This document shows, in pieces, positions 8,356 through 17,877 of a stretch of 64,000 nucleotides of DNA (position 1 is the stretch's first letter; every line of letters begins with the position of its first letter). A model generated the notes under the pieces. It made no database searches, had not been told where the DNA came from, and was given only the letters and a program-made list of their open reading frames with translations. The translations under genes and the position numbers were made by a program. The stretch covers positions 434,001-498,000 of the forward strand of contig NZ_CP146350.1 in NCBI RefSeq assembly GCF_037055355.1, given 5' to 3'. The DNA comes from Streptomyces sp. DG1A-41. Its GTDB lineage: Bacteria > Actinomycetota > Actinomycetes > Streptomycetales > Streptomycetaceae.

Positions 8356-9492
8356 ATGACCACCACACTCGAAAACCCAGCCGCTCATCAGCAGGCCCTG
8401 CCCGTGACCGGAGTCCTCGACATCGACACGGGAGGCAAGGGGCATCTGCGCGCCGGGAACTGCCGGCCCTCGCCCGCCGACCCCTCGGTCTCCCCCGCCC
8501 TGATCCGCCGGTACGGCCTGCGCAAGGGCGACCTCGTCGAGTGCGTGCGCGGCGAGCGGCCCGGCCTGACCGACGTCGTACGGGTCGAGGGCCGCGAGCC
8601 CGGGAAGCTGCACGGCCGACGTCACTTCAGGGACCTGACACCGCTGCATCCGCATCAGCGCCTGCGTCTCGAACACCCGGCCGCCGGACTGGCCGGCCGG
8701 GTCGTCGACCTGATCGCACCGGTCGGCAAGGGCCAGCGCGGGCTTCTCGTGGCCCCGCCCAAGACCGGCAAGACCGTCCTCCTCCAGCAGTTCGCGGCCG
8801 CCGTCACCGGCAACCATCCCGAGTGCCGGCTGATGATGCTGCTGCTCGACGAGCGGCCCGAGGAGGTCACCGACATGCGGCGCTGCGTGCGGGGCGAGGT
8901 GTACGCCTCGACCTTCGACCGGAGTGCCGAGCAGCACGTCGCGCTCGCCGAGCTCGTGATCGAACGGGCCAAGCGGCTCGTCGAGGCGGGCGAGGACGTC
9001 GTGATCCTCCTCGACTCGCTCACCCGGCTGTGCCGGGCGCACAACAACGCGGCCTCGTCCGGAGGCCGCACCCTCAGCGGCGGTGTCGACGCGTCCGCGC
9101 TGACCGGCCCCAAGCGGTTCTTCGGCGCCGCCCGGTCGGCCGAGGAGGGCGGTTCCCTCACGATCCTCGCGACGGCGCTGGTGGAGACCGGTTCCCGGGC
9201 CGACGACTTCTACTTCGAGGAGCTGAAGAGCACAGGCAACATGGAGCTCCGCCTGAGCCGCGATCCGGCCTCCCGCCGCGTGTTCCCGGCCGTCGACATC
9301 ATCCCCTCCGGCACCCGTCGCGAGGAACTTCTGCTGCCCCCGGCGGAATTGGTGGCCGTACACGGCCTGCGGCGCGTGCTGCAGAACCGGGACGGGCAGG
9401 GCGCCCTGGAGACCCTCTTGGAACGCATGCGCGATACCCCGGACAACGCGACGTTCCTACGGCGCATCCGGCCGACGCTGCCGTCGGACTGA
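8356..9492 (+). CDS. rho: Transcription termination factor Rho, short paralogue
   Basis: 378 residues, the length of the Rho core only. The main Streptomyces Rho carries a long N-terminal extension (about 650-700 residues in total); this protein lacks it and the helical Rho_N domain, beginning directly with an OB-type RNA-binding domain (about residues 15-90). The RecA-like ATPase is complete: P-loop APPKTGKT at 133-140, LLLDERPEEVTDM, Q-loop TLSGGVDASAL, RFFGAAR, EEGGSLTI and the R-loop lysine Lys291 in ELKSTGNMEL. It is therefore likely an active hexameric helicase. ATG 8356 was chosen because similarity starts there. It stands alone. Confidence 0.9.
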   Translation: MTTTLENPAAHQQALPVTGVLDIDTGGKGHLRAGNCRPSPADPSVSPALIRRYGLRKGDLVECVRGERPGLTDVVRVEGREPGKLHGRRHFRDLTPLHPHQRLRLEHPAAGLAGRVVDLIAPVGKGQRGLLVAPPKTGKTVLLQQFAAAVTGNHPECRLMMLLLDERPEEVTDMRRCVRGEVYASTFDRSAEQHVALAELVIERAKRLVEAGEDVVILLDSLTRLCRAHNNAASSGGRTLSGGVDASALTGPKRFFGAARSAEEGGSLTILATALVETGSRADDFYFEELKSTGNMELRLSRDPASRRVFPAVDIIPSGTRREELLLPPAELVAVHGLRRVLQNRDGQGALETLLERMRDTPDNATFLRRIRPTLPSD

Positions 9493-9601
9493 GGTCGGCC
9501 TGCACGTCAGCCCGGTCCGCCTGTGCTGTGGGATGGAAGGCGACGGCCGTGGAACCAGCCGAGGGACTCGCTGCGCCACTCGGTCTTGACGCGGCCCCAC
9601 G

Positions 9602-10291
9602 CCGGGGTTCCTCCTGGTATTCGGTCTCCTGGGAGGCTGGCTCCTCGCCGGCCGCATGCTCGCGCCCATGCACCGCATCACACACGCCACCCGCGCGGCC
9701 GCGGCCGGATCGCTGTCCCACCGGATCCGGCTGCCGGGCCGCAAGGACGAGTTCCGCGAACTCGCCGACGCCTTCGACATGATGCTCGCGCAGCTCGAAG
9801 CGCACGTCGCGCAGCAGCAGAGATTCGCAGCCAACGCCTCGCACGAGCTGCAGACCCCGCTGGCGATCTCGAAGACACTCATCGAAGTCGCCCGCGCCGA
9901 TCCGAACCACGACACCGGCGAACTCGTCCACCGCCTCCACACGGAGGGGACTCGGCCGCGCCCGGCCGCCCGCTGCCGAAGGCGGCGGACGGCAAGAACT
10001 ACGCGGCCTGCTCGGACGGTGCCCCGCCGCTCGTCCTCGCGCTTACGAATCATCCCGGTGCTCGGCCTCCTTGCCACCGTCAACACCCGGGCCATCGACC
10101 TCACCGAGGCACTGCTCCTGCTCAGCCGTTCTCGACGGTGAGCACCACGGCCTTGGGGCGGACGCCGGTGTTGACCCAGACGGTGCCCTGTTGCGGTCCA
10201 TCACCGAGGCACGCGACGGAACCCTCACGCTTACCCCACGCCTTGCCGGCGGGCTCCGCGTCACCGTGGAACTGCCCGCGGCATCAGGAGG
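9602..10291 (+). pseudogene. Scrambled remnant of a two-component sensor histidine kinase
   Basis: Forward pieces of a HAMP/HisKA kinase are readable: membrane segment FLLVFGLLGGWLLAGRML (from ~9608), HAMP, the phospho-acceptor block FAANASHELQTPLA, and TGELVHRLH to ~9946. An unrelated ~130-base insert follows. Forward sequence resumes with TVNTRAIDLTEALLLLSR (to ~10127). The next 66 bases (10128-10193) read as kinase only on the opposite strand, encoding GTVWVNTGVRPKAVVLTV. Forward sequence returns with SITEARDGTLTLTPR and GGLRVTVELPAA. The ATP-binding core is missing. A short internal inversion plus insertion plus deletions is the simplest description. Confidence 0.8.
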
Positions 10292-10543
10292 GTGGGCCCC
10301 GAACCACGTGCGCCGCCCCTCAGCCGAGGCTTCGTCACACGCGGATGGAGGGCTGCCAGTTCGCCGTGCGCTTGTGCTGCGTTGTGGTCGGTCCGGCCCG
10401 TCTGCCATTCCCGCTCGGGGCTGATACCTGCGAGGGCGGCCCGGAGGAATGTGGGACCCCGCACGTGCGGCATCCGGGTGCTCGCGCGTGGTGCGCGGCC
10501 CGGTCGTCGCGGCGCGGCGGACATCCGTTTCTACGTTGATCAC

Positions 10544-11719
10544 ATGATCAACGGATTCTCTTCCCGGGTGGCCGCATCGACCTGTGCGCTCTGTGTGGCA
10601 GGGCTGCTGTCCCTGATGCCCGCCGCGGCGGCCAGTTCGGGCAGGGCGGAACCCAGTCCGCCGGCCGGGCCGAGGGCGGCGGCGCCGCACCCCTCCCTGC
10701 TGGACCGCCCTGGCACCCAGGTCCGCCCGCGTGCCGGGGCGCCCCGCCTCCCGGAGACCTCCGCGTTGTCCTGGCTGGTGGCCGACGCCCGCACCGGCGA
10801 GGTGCTCGCCGCCCACAACGCGCACCGCAGGCTGCCCCCGGCCAGCACCCTGAAGACCCTGTTCGCCCTCACGGTGCTGCCCACGCTGCCGGCAGGCATC
10901 CGGCACACGGTCCGCGAGCAGGAACTCCGGGGCATCGGGACCGGCAGCAGCCTGGTCGGGGTCACCGAGGGCCGTACCTACCGGGTCGCCGACCTGTGGC
11001 GGGGTGTCTTCCTCAACTCCGGCAACGACGCCGTGCGCGTCCTGGCCGAACTCAACGGCGGCTGGCGGGCCACGGCTGAGCGCATGCAGGCCAAGGCCCG
11101 GTCCCTCGGCGCCCGCGACACACACGTGGTCTCCCCGGACGGCTACGACGCGCCGGGCCAGGTGTCGTCGGCGTTCGATCTGGCGGTCTTCGGCCGGATC
11201 GGGCTGCGCAACCCCGACTTCGCCCGGTACTGCGCCACCGTCGAGGCCAGATTCCCGGGCGGCGGAGGCTGGTCGTACCCGATCCGCAACACCAACCGGC
11301 TGCTGAGCGGCGCCCGCGGTGTGAAGCCGTACCGGGGGCTGATCGGCATCAAGAACGGCTACACCAGCAAGGCGGGCAACACGCTCGTCGCGGCTGCGCG
11401 GCGCGACGGGCGCACCCTCGTCGTGACGGTGATGAACCCTCAGGAGGGCGGCAGCTCCGCGGTGTACGAGGAGGCCCGCTCGCTGCTCGACTGGGGCTTC
11501 GAGGCGGGCAGCCGGGTCGAACCGGTGGGTTCGCTCGACACGTCGAAGCCTGCCGCGCGACCGGTCGCGGCGACTCCACCCGCCGTCGCGGCCGCCGTGC
11601 CGGACGAGGCCGACTCCGCCTGGACGAACGTGGGGCTGATCGCGGGTGCCGCCGGGCTGGGCTCGGCGGTCGTGGTGCTGGTGCTTCGGCTGCCGGTCCG
11701 CCGGTCCGGAGGCTGCTGA
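10544..11719 (+). CDS. D-alanyl-D-alanine carboxypeptidase (penicillin-binding protein, S11 family)
   Basis: 391 residues, exported: N-terminal signal sequence with hydrophobic core CALCVAGLLSLMPAAAA. The S11 peptidase motifs are S101-T-L-K104, S159-G-N161 and K270-N-G272 (KNG instead of the usual KTG, common in Streptomyces homologues). After the catalytic domain comes a proline/alanine-rich linker and a C-terminal membrane helix (GLIAGAAGLGSAVVVLVL) that would anchor the enzyme on the outer face of the membrane, where it trims the peptidoglycan pentapeptide. ATG 10544 follows the kinase remnant. Its last ~280 bases are overlapped on the opposite strand by an open frame of the convergent gene. 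Confidence 0.9.
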   Translation: MINGFSSRVAASTCALCVAGLLSLMPAAAASSGRAEPSPPAGPRAAAPHPSLLDRPGTQVRPRAGAPRLPETSALSWLVADARTGEVLAAHNAHRRLPPASTLKTLFALTVLPTLPAGIRHTVREQELRGIGTGSSLVGVTEGRTYRVADLWRGVFLNSGNDAVRVLAELNGGWRATAERMQAKARSLGARDTHVVSPDGYDAPGQVSSAFDLAVFGRIGLRNPDFARYCATVEARFPGGGGWSYPIRNTNRLLSGARGVKPYRGLIGIKNGYTSKAGNTLVAAARRDGRTLVVTVMNPQEGGSSAVYEEARSLLDWGFEAGSRVEPVGSLDTSKPAARPVAATPPAVAAAVPDEADSAWTNVGLIAGAAGLGSAVVVLVLRLPVRRSGGC

Positions 11720-12825
11720 CCGACCGGCAGCCACAGCAGCAGGCCCAGGGTGATCCAGGCGTAGGTGTTGCCGCCCAGGAACCCGTCGACGCCGGACGCG
11801 TCGTCGAACCAGAGCCACACCACGCTGGTGCACAGCACCGCGTACAGGGCGCCCGCGATCCGGACGTGCCCGGTACGGATCAGCACGGCGAAGGACGGCA
11901 GCAGCCATACGAGATGGTGCACCCAGGTGATCGGGCTGACGAGACAGGCGGCGAGGCCGGTCAGGGCGAACGCCGCCGTCCAGTCCCCCACGGCGACCGC
12001 CCGGCGGGCCCGCAGCGCCCACACGCCGAGGACCAGCACAACCGCCGCCGTCCACACCGCCCGGTCCGGTTCGCCCAGCCGGGCCAGGATGCCCTGCACC
12101 GACTGGTTCGAGACATAGCCGAGGCGGCCCACCCGGTTGGTGTCCCACAGCGCCTCGGTCCAGTAGAAGCGTGAGGCCCCGGGGTCCGCCGATGCCGCGA
12201 GGGCCGTGGCGCCGAGGGCGACGACTGTGGCGACCGCCGCCGCGCGCCACCGCCTGGCCACCAGCAGCAGACCGATGAACAACGCCGGCGTGAGCTTGAT
12301 CGCGGCCGCCAGTCCGATGCCGATGCCCGCCCAGCGTGTGCGTCCGGTGGCGAGCAGCGCCGCGTCGGTGAGGACGAGAGCCAGCAGCAGCAGATTCACC
12401 TGGCCGAAGCTGAAGGTGTCGCGGAGCGGTTCGAACAGCGCGAGGACGCAGGCGGTCAGGGCCCAGCCGTACCAGCCGTGGCGCCGCCAGGCCGGCCCCG
12501 CGAGCAGCCGCAGGACCAGGACCAGGGCCGCCAGGTTGAGCAGCAGGGCGGCGGCGATCGCGGTGTGGAGGTCCAGCAGGGCCATCGGCAGCATGACGAC
12601 GGCGGCGAACGGCGGGTAGGTGAAGCCGTACGTCGTGCCGGGGACCTGGTAGTCGTAGATCCGGCCGCCGTGGTGGACCCAGCTGTCGATGCTGCCGTAG
12701 TAGACGCGCAGGTCGAACCAGTCGCGCAGCAGGGGCACGGTCGCGGTGAAGACCGTCACCACCGTGGCGAGGGCGAGTACGAGCAGCAGTCGTCCGCGGT
12801 CGGTGCGCGGCAGGGCCGGGGTCAT
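11440..12825 (-). CDS. GT87-family membrane glycosyltransferase (polyprenyl-phosphate mannose type)
   Basis: A polytopic GT-C glycosyltransferase beginning MTPALPRTDRG at 12825: an early extracytoplasmic loop with DLRVYYGSIDSWVHHGG and YGFTYPPFAA, about nine hydrophobic helices, and the ITWVHHLVWLLP segment typical of GT87 proteins using polyprenol-phospho-mannose. Family-like sequence ends around residue 370 (LLLWLPVG, near 11720). From there the frame runs on without a stop for ~90 more residues, antisense to the D,D-carboxypeptidase, to 11440; that tail is compositionally odd and probably not conserved. Its ATG overlaps the TGA of the upstream gene (ATGA), implying translational coupling. 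Confidence 0.75.
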   Translation of the reverse strand: MTPALPRTDRGRLLLVLALATVVTVFTATVPLLRDWFDLRVYYGSIDSWVHHGGRIYDYQVPGTTYGFTYPPFAAVVMLPMALLDLHTAIAAALLLNLAALVLVLRLLAGPAWRRHGWYGWALTACVLALFEPLRDTFSFGQVNLLLLALVLTDAALLATGRTRWAGIGIGLAAAIKLTPALFIGLLLVARRWRAAAVATVVALGATALAASADPGASRFYWTEALWDTNRVGRLGYVSNQSVQGILARLGEPDRAVWTAAVVLVLGVWALRARRAVAVGDWTAAFALTGLAACLVSPITWVHHLVWLLPSFAVLIRTGHVRIAGALYAVLCTSVVWLWFDDASGVDGFLGGNTYAWITLGLLLWLPVGQQPPDRRTGSRSTSTTTAEPSPAAPAISPTFVQAESASSGTAAATAGGVAATGRAAGFDVSSEPTGSTRLPASKPQSSSERASSYTAELPPS

Positions 12826-14225
12826 GCCGTGCGTCCCAGCGCCGGTGCCAGCTCGGCCTGGTGGGCCTGCCACAGCACGACGACCGCGAGTGCGCCGCCG
12901 GAGACGGCCAGCACGAGTTGCCCGGTGTCGGCCGGGCCGCCGCTGGGCAGGACGCTGAGCGCCAGCACGCCGGTCACGGCCGCCATGCGGTGGCGTACGG
13001 ACGTGCTGGGCGCGGCGGCGGCGATGAGGAACAGGCCCCACAGGGCGTACCAGGGGCGGATCGCCGGGCCGAGCGCGGCCACCGCCGCCAGGCTCAGGCC
13101 CAGCGCGTACACCGGTCGCGGGCGCAGCCGGAGCCATATCAGGACGATCGCGGCCCCGGCCGCCACGACGCCCAGGGCGTGCCAGGCGGGGATCGCCAGG
13201 GGCGCGAGATCGCTGCCGAGGTGTTCCAGCAGGGCCCGGGTGGCGCGGCCGAGCAGGGTGGTCAGGGCCCAGTTCTGGGGCGAGACGGGAGTGTTCAGGG
13301 CGCCGATCCAGCCGTATCCGGTGCCCGCCGCGGCCGTGGCGGCGACGGTCGTCCCCGCGGCCGCGACGACGGTCGTCACGAGGGCCTTCGCCGTCCCTCG
13401 GCCCCCGCGGACCTGGAGGACGACGACGGCGACCAGCCCGAGCACGGCGGGCGCCTTGACCAGCGCGGCGAGCGTGACGAGGACGGCGCCGAGGAACGGC
13501 CACCGGCCGAGCGCCGCCACCAGGCCGGCGCCGAGCAGGCCCAGCATGACGGCATCGTTGTGGGCGCCCGCGACCAGGTGCAGCAGGACGAGCGGGTTGA
13601 GGGCGCCCAGCCACAGTGCGGCGGACGGATCCGCGCCGCTGTGGCGGGCGAGGCGGGGCAGCGCGGCCGCCATCAGGGCGACGCCGGTGAGCGCCAGGAG
13701 CCGCATTCCGAAGAGCCCGGCGGGCAGTTCACCGCGCGTCAGCGCCGACAGGGCCCCCGCCACGGCGAGGAACACCGGGCCGTACGGGGCGCCGGTGTGC
13801 CGCCAGAGCGGCGCGACCTCGTCGGCGAGCGGGCCGCCGAGCCGGGACGGCCCGTGCGCGTACACGTCCATGTGCGCGTCGACCATGGCCCCTTGGGCGA
13901 GGTAGCTGTACACATCCCGGCTGAACAGCGGCGGGGCGAGCAGCAGCGGGGCGGACCAGACGGCGAGGACGAGCAGCAGGGCGCGAGGAGCGGGCGGTCT
14001 CGGACCGCGGACCAGGCGGCCCAGCAGTGCCCAGGCCGCGATCAGCAGGACGAGTCCGAAGTACACCCCCACCAGGCCCAGGGCGGTGCGTGCGGAGGCC
14101 GGGTGGAGGAGGTCCCGTACGGGCAGGGCTCCGGCCGTCTCACCGCCTGCCGCGAGGAAGGCGGTACCGGCCAGACCGAGTATCTGGCAGCGGCGGAGAT
14201 CGACGGGGAAAGCCATGGCCAACAC
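12822..14225 (-). CDS. Polytopic alpha-1,6-mannosyltransferase-like protein (MptB family)
   Basis: About 467 residues with roughly a dozen hydrophobic helices. The first large loop carries FSRDVYSYLAQGAMVDAHMD and HTGAPYGPVFL, and a later segment reads GALNPLVLLHLVAGAHNDA; both match the MptB/CpsA class of polyprenol-phosphate-mannose-dependent transferases that extend mannan on the outside of the membrane. GTG 14225 or ATG 14216 are both possible starts; neither has a clear ribosome-binding site. It is followed by the coupled GT87 gene, so the two probably act on one glycoconjugate. Confidence 0.8.
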   Translation of the reverse strand: MLAMAFPVDLRRCQILGLAGTAFLAAGGETAGALPVRDLLHPASARTALGLVGVYFGLVLLIAAWALLGRLVRGPRPPAPRALLLVLAVWSAPLLLAPPLFSRDVYSYLAQGAMVDAHMDVYAHGPSRLGGPLADEVAPLWRHTGAPYGPVFLAVAGALSALTRGELPAGLFGMRLLALTGVALMAAALPRLARHSGADPSAALWLGALNPLVLLHLVAGAHNDAVMLGLLGAGLVAALGRWPFLGAVLVTLAALVKAPAVLGLVAVVVLQVRGGRGTAKALVTTVVAAAGTTVAATAAAGTGYGWIGALNTPVSPQNWALTTLLGRATRALLEHLGSDLAPLAIPAWHALGVVAAGAAIVLIWLRLRPRPVYALGLSLAAVAALGPAIRPWYALWGLFLIAAAAPSTSVRHRMAAVTGVLALSVLPSGGPADTGQLVLAVSGGALAVVVLWQAHQAELAPALGRTA

Positions 14226-14329
14226 TCGGGCAGCGTGTCAACGTGGGGTGGCTTCATGGCGACGTGGAGCCCTCTGGAGGGCAGCGGGAGTGTGACCGGC
14301 CGGTGATCGGTGGGGGCCAGGAGGTTCTG

Positions 14330-15253
14330 TCAGAACACCGACAATCCGGTCAGCGTCGTGAATCTGTCCAGGGCCGCCACGCCTGCCACCGAGTTGCCCC
14401 GTTCGTCCAGGCCCGGGCTCCACACGCACAGCGTGCAGCGGCCCGGCACGACCGCGATGATGCCGCCGCCCACACCGCTCTTGCCGGGCAGGCCCACACG
14501 GTAGGCGAAGTCGCCCGCCGCGTCGTACGTGCCGCAGGTCAGCATGATCGCGTTGATCTGCTTGGCCTGGCTGAGGGTGAGCAGACGGGTGCCGTCGGCG
14601 CGGACGCCGTGGCGGGCGAGGAAGGTCGTGGCGAGGGCGAGGTCGGCGCAGGACGCCGCGATCGAGCACTGCCGGAAGTACTGGTCGAGCAGGACCGGCA
14701 CCGGGTTGTCGATGTTGCCGTAGGACGCCATGAAGTGCCCGAGCGCGGCGTTGCGGTCGCCGTGCGCGGATTCGGAGACCGCGACCTCCTTGTCGAAGGT
14801 GAGGTCCTGGTTGCCGCTCTCCGTCCGCAGAAACGCCAGCAGTTCGCCCGACGCGTCGCCGGTACGGGTGTGCAGCCGGTCGGTGACGACGAGGGCGCCC
14901 GCGTTGATGAACGGGTTGCGCGGGATGCCGTTCTCGTACTCCAGCTGCACCAGGGAGTTGAAGGGGTTGCCGGACGGCTCGCGGCCCACGTGTTCCCACA
15001 GGGCGTCGCCCTCGCGGGCCAGGACGAGGGCGAGGGTGAAGACCTTGGTGATGGACTGCGCGGAGAACGGCCGCCGCCACTCCCCCACGCCGTACACCGT
15101 GCCGTCCGGCTCGGCGACGGCCATGCCGAAGCTGCGCGGGTCACAGGCTGCGAGCGCCGGGATGTAGTCGGCGGGCCGGCCACGGCCGGGAGTCCGCTCG
15201 ATCTCCTCTGCGATGCGCTCCAGGACCGGCTGGAAAGTCGTCGACGACGTCAT
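14330..15253 (-). CDS. glsA: Glutaminase A
   Basis: 307 residues, the normal length of the beta-lactamase-fold glutaminase (L-glutamine to glutamate plus ammonia). The catalytic S67-I-T-K70 sits in FSAQSITKVF, with NPFINAGALVV, LDQYFRQCSIAASC and the late GLPGKSGVGGGIIAVVPG box all present. Cytosolic. It lies 44 bases downstream of the aspartase gene on the same strand, so it may be co-transcribed with the asparagine/aspartate catabolic genes upstream, adding a third ammonia-releasing step. Confidence 0.93.
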   Translation of the reverse strand: MTSSTTFQPVLERIAEEIERTPGRGRPADYIPALAACDPRSFGMAVAEPDGTVYGVGEWRRPFSAQSITKVFTLALVLAREGDALWEHVGREPSGNPFNSLVQLEYENGIPRNPFINAGALVVTDRLHTRTGDASGELLAFLRTESGNQDLTFDKEVAVSESAHGDRNAALGHFMASYGNIDNPVPVLLDQYFRQCSIAASCADLALATTFLARHGVRADGTRLLTLSQAKQINAIMLTCGTYDAAGDFAYRVGLPGKSGVGGGIIAVVPGRCTLCVWSPGLDERGNSVAGVAALDRFTTLTGLSVF

Positions 15254-15297
15254 GATCTCGATTGTCCCTTGCTGCCGGTCCCGTGTGCTCGCTTGGG

Positions 15298-16710
15298 TCA
15301 GGCCGCCGGAGCCGGACCGCTGCCTGCAAGGATCTCCGGGCGCAGCAGGTCGGCGAGCGTCTCGGCGGGCAGCAGGCCCTTCTCCAGGACGAGTTCGGCC
15401 ACGCCCCGTCCGGTGGCGAGGGCTTCCTTGGCGATGTCGGTGGCGGCCGTGTAGCCGATGTGCGGGTTGAGGGCGGTCACGAGGCCGATGGAGTTCTCGA
15501 CGGTCGCGCGCAGCGTCTCGGTGTTGGCGGTGATGCCGTCGACGCAGCGTTCGGCGAGAGTGAGGCAGGCGGCGCGCAGGTGCGTGATGCTCTCCGACAG
15601 GGAGTGCAGGATGATCGGCTCGAAGGCGTTGAGCTGGAGCTGTCCGGCCTCGGCGGCCATGGTGATGGTGACGTCGTTGCCGATCACCTCGAAGGCGACC
15701 TGGTTGACGACCTCGGGGACCACCGGGTTGACCTTGCCGGGCATGATGGACGAACCGGCCTGCACCGGCGGCAGGTTGATCTCGCCGAGCCCGGCGCGCG
15801 GACCGGAGGACAGCAGCCGCAGGTCGTTGCAGCTCTTGGAGAGCTTGACCGCGATGCGCTTGAGCACGCCGGACATCTGGACGAACGCGCCGCAGTCCTG
15901 CGTCGCCTCGACCAGGTTGGCCGCCGTCACCAGGGGCAGGCCGGTGATGGCCGCGAGGTGACGGCGGGCCGCCTCGGCGTACCCGACGGGGGCATTCAAG
16001 CCCGTCCCGATCGCTGTGGCGCCGAGGTTGATCTCATGGATCAACTCGACGGCCTCGGCAAGACGGGACCGGTCCTCGTCCATCATGACGGCGTACGCGG
16101 AAAACTCCTGACCGAGCGTCATCGGCACCGCGTCCTGCAACTGTGTACGGCCCATCTTGAGCACGTCACGGAACTCGACGGCCTTGGCCGCGAAGGCGTC
16201 CTGGAGGACGGCCATCGCGTCGAGCAGTCCACGTACCGCGAACACCGTCGCGATCTTCACGGCGGTCGGGTAGACGTCGTTGGTGGACTGGCCGAGGTTG
16301 ACGTCCTCGTTCGGGTGCAGGTACCGGTACTCACCCTTGGCATGGCCCAGCAGTTCCAGCGCCCGGTTCGCCACGACCTCGTTGGCGTTCATGTTGGTCG
16401 AGGTGCCGGCCCCGCCCTGGATGACGTCGACGACGAACTGGTCGTGCAGCTTCCCCGCGCGAATCTCGCGGCAGGCCGCGACGATCGCGGCGGCCTTCTC
16501 CGGCTCCAGCAGGCCGAGTTCCTCGTTGGCGCGAGCGGCCGCCTCCTTGACTGCGGCCAAGGCGTCGATCAGGTGCGGGTAGGCGGAGATCGGGGTGCCC
16601 GTGATGGGGAAGTTCTCGGTGGCCCGCAGGGTGTGCACACCCCAGTAGGCCTCGGCGGGAACGTCACGGTCGCCGAGCAGATCGTGTTCGGAGCGGGTGG
16701 CGGCGGTCAT
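15298..16710 (-). CDS. aspA: Aspartate ammonia-lyase
   Basis: 470 residues of the fumarase/aspartase superfamily, converting L-aspartate to fumarate and ammonia. The three conserved blocks are present: [20 protein letters not shown], and the mobile-loop signature [11 protein letters not shown] with Ser320 as the likely catalytic base. [19 protein letters not shown] is a standard aspartase start, and an AAAAAAGGA sequence lies 11 bases before ATG 16710. The asparaginase gene ends 118 bases upstream, giving a two-step asparagine to fumarate route. Confidence 0.95.
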   Translation of the reverse strand: MTAATRSEHDLLGDRDVPAEAYWGVHTLRATENFPITGTPISAYPHLIDALAAVKEAAARANEELGLLEPEKAAAIVAACREIRAGKLHDQFVVDVIQGGAGTSTNMNANEVVANRALELLGHAKGEYRYLHPNEDVNLGQSTNDVYPTAVKIATVFAVRGLLDAMAVLQDAFAAKAVEFRDVLKMGRTQLQDAVPMTLGQEFSAYAVMMDEDRSRLAEAVELIHEINLGATAIGTGLNAPVGYAEAARRHLAAITGLPLVTAANLVEATQDCGAFVQMSGVLKRIAVKLSKSCNDLRLLSSGPRAGLGEINLPPVQAGSSIMPGKVNPVVPEVVNQVAFEVIGNDVTITMAAEAGQLQLNAFEPIILHSLSESITHLRAACLTLAERCVDGITANTETLRATVENSIGLVTALNPHIGYTAATDIAKEALATGRGVAELVLEKGLLPAETLADLLRPEILAGSGPAPAA

Positions 16711-16828
16711 GAGGGTGAGGGTCCTTTTTTCTAAGGGGGTGAGGGTGAGTCGCCCTGAAGGAGCGCGGGGAACTGCGCGATCAATCACAGACGGCCCGCA
16801 GCCGCCGACGGATGGATCCAGCACGCCG

Positions 16829-17845
16829 TCAGGCGCGAGCCGATCCGACAACGGGCTCCAGCGAGCGAACGGGCCGCACACGCCCGACCTCCCGGCCGCC
16901 TCCGAGAAGCGGCTCGCCGGCGAACTCTGTGAGCAGCCCGGGGTCGACGCCTGCCCGGGCCAACGCGGCGGCAGCCACCGGCACACGCGCCCGGTTCGCA
17001 CCGTCGGCGATCTTCACCGCCGCGGCCCGGCCATCCGGCAGCGCAGCGACCTGCACGCCCTCGAAACCGTCCTTCGTGAGGAGCCCGGGCACGGCCCGCA
17101 TCAGCGCGGCGACGTCCCGGCCGGAGCCAGAGGCCATCTCGGCGTGTTCGCGCATCGCGTCGGCGACGCGGGCCTCGGGCGTGCCCGGCGCGGCGGTGGC
17201 GATCCGGGCGGTGGCCCGGGCGAGGCCGTGCAGGGAGATGGAGAACAGGGGCGCGCCGCAGCCGTCGACGGTGACCCCGGTGATGCGCTGCCCGGTGAGG
17301 TCCTCGACGATCTCGGCGATGGCCTGCTGGAGCGGGTGGCCGGGGTCGAGGTAGTTCTCCAGCGGCCAGCCGTTGAGGGTGCAGGTGTAGAGCATGGCCG
17401 CGTGCTTGCCGGAGCAGTTCTGGGCGAGCCGGGAGGGCAGCCGGCCCTCGCGCACCCAGGCGTCCCGGACGACCGGGTCGAACGGCAGGTCCGGGACGTT
17501 GCGCAGGTGGCCCTCGGTGAGTCCGGCGAGTTCGAGGATGCACCGGGTACCGGCGAGGTGGCGTTCCTCGCCGGAGTGGCTGGCCGCGGTCAGCGACAGC
17601 AGGTCGCCGTCGAGCGGGAGCCCGGCCCGGGCCATGGCCACGGCCTGGACGGGCTTGAGCGCGGAGCGGGGGTAGAAGGCGGCCTCGATGTCTCCGATCT
17701 GGAGCTGGACCTCTCCGTCGGCTCCGAGGACGACGACGGAGCCGTAGTGGATGCCTTCGACGATTCCGCCGCGTATGAGGTGGGCGACGGGGGCGTGGAC
17801 GGGTTCGCGGACAAGGGGTGCGTCCGCGAGGGAACTGCTGTACAT
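16829..17845 (-). CDS. Asparaginase (thermolabile type II-like, PF06089 family)
   Basis: 338 residues. [47 protein letters not shown] and [13 protein letters not shown] are the conserved blocks of the Rhizobium-type asparaginase II family, which deamidates L-asparagine in the cytosol. ATG 17845 has GGAAAAGCAG just upstream. An in-frame GTG at 17881 overlaps the stop of the permease (GTGA) and would add 12 residues (VTDAPLQEKQAV), so coupling to the permease is also possible. Confidence 0.88.
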   Translation of the reverse strand: MYSSSLADAPLVREPVHAPVAHLIRGGIVEGIHYGSVVVLGADGEVQLQIGDIEAAFYPRSALKPVQAVAMARAGLPLDGDLLSLTAASHSGEERHLAGTRCILELAGLTEGHLRNVPDLPFDPVVRDAWVREGRLPSRLAQNCSGKHAAMLYTCTLNGWPLENYLDPGHPLQQAIAEIVEDLTGQRITGVTVDGCGAPLFSISLHGLARATARIATAAPGTPEARVADAMREHAEMASGSGRDVAALMRAVPGLLTKDGFEGVQVAALPDGRAAAVKIADGANRARVPVAAAALARAGVDPGLLTEFAGEPLLGGGREVGRVRPVRSLEPVVGSARA

Positions 17846-17877
17846 CACTGCCTGCTTTTCCTGGAGCGGCGCGTCTG

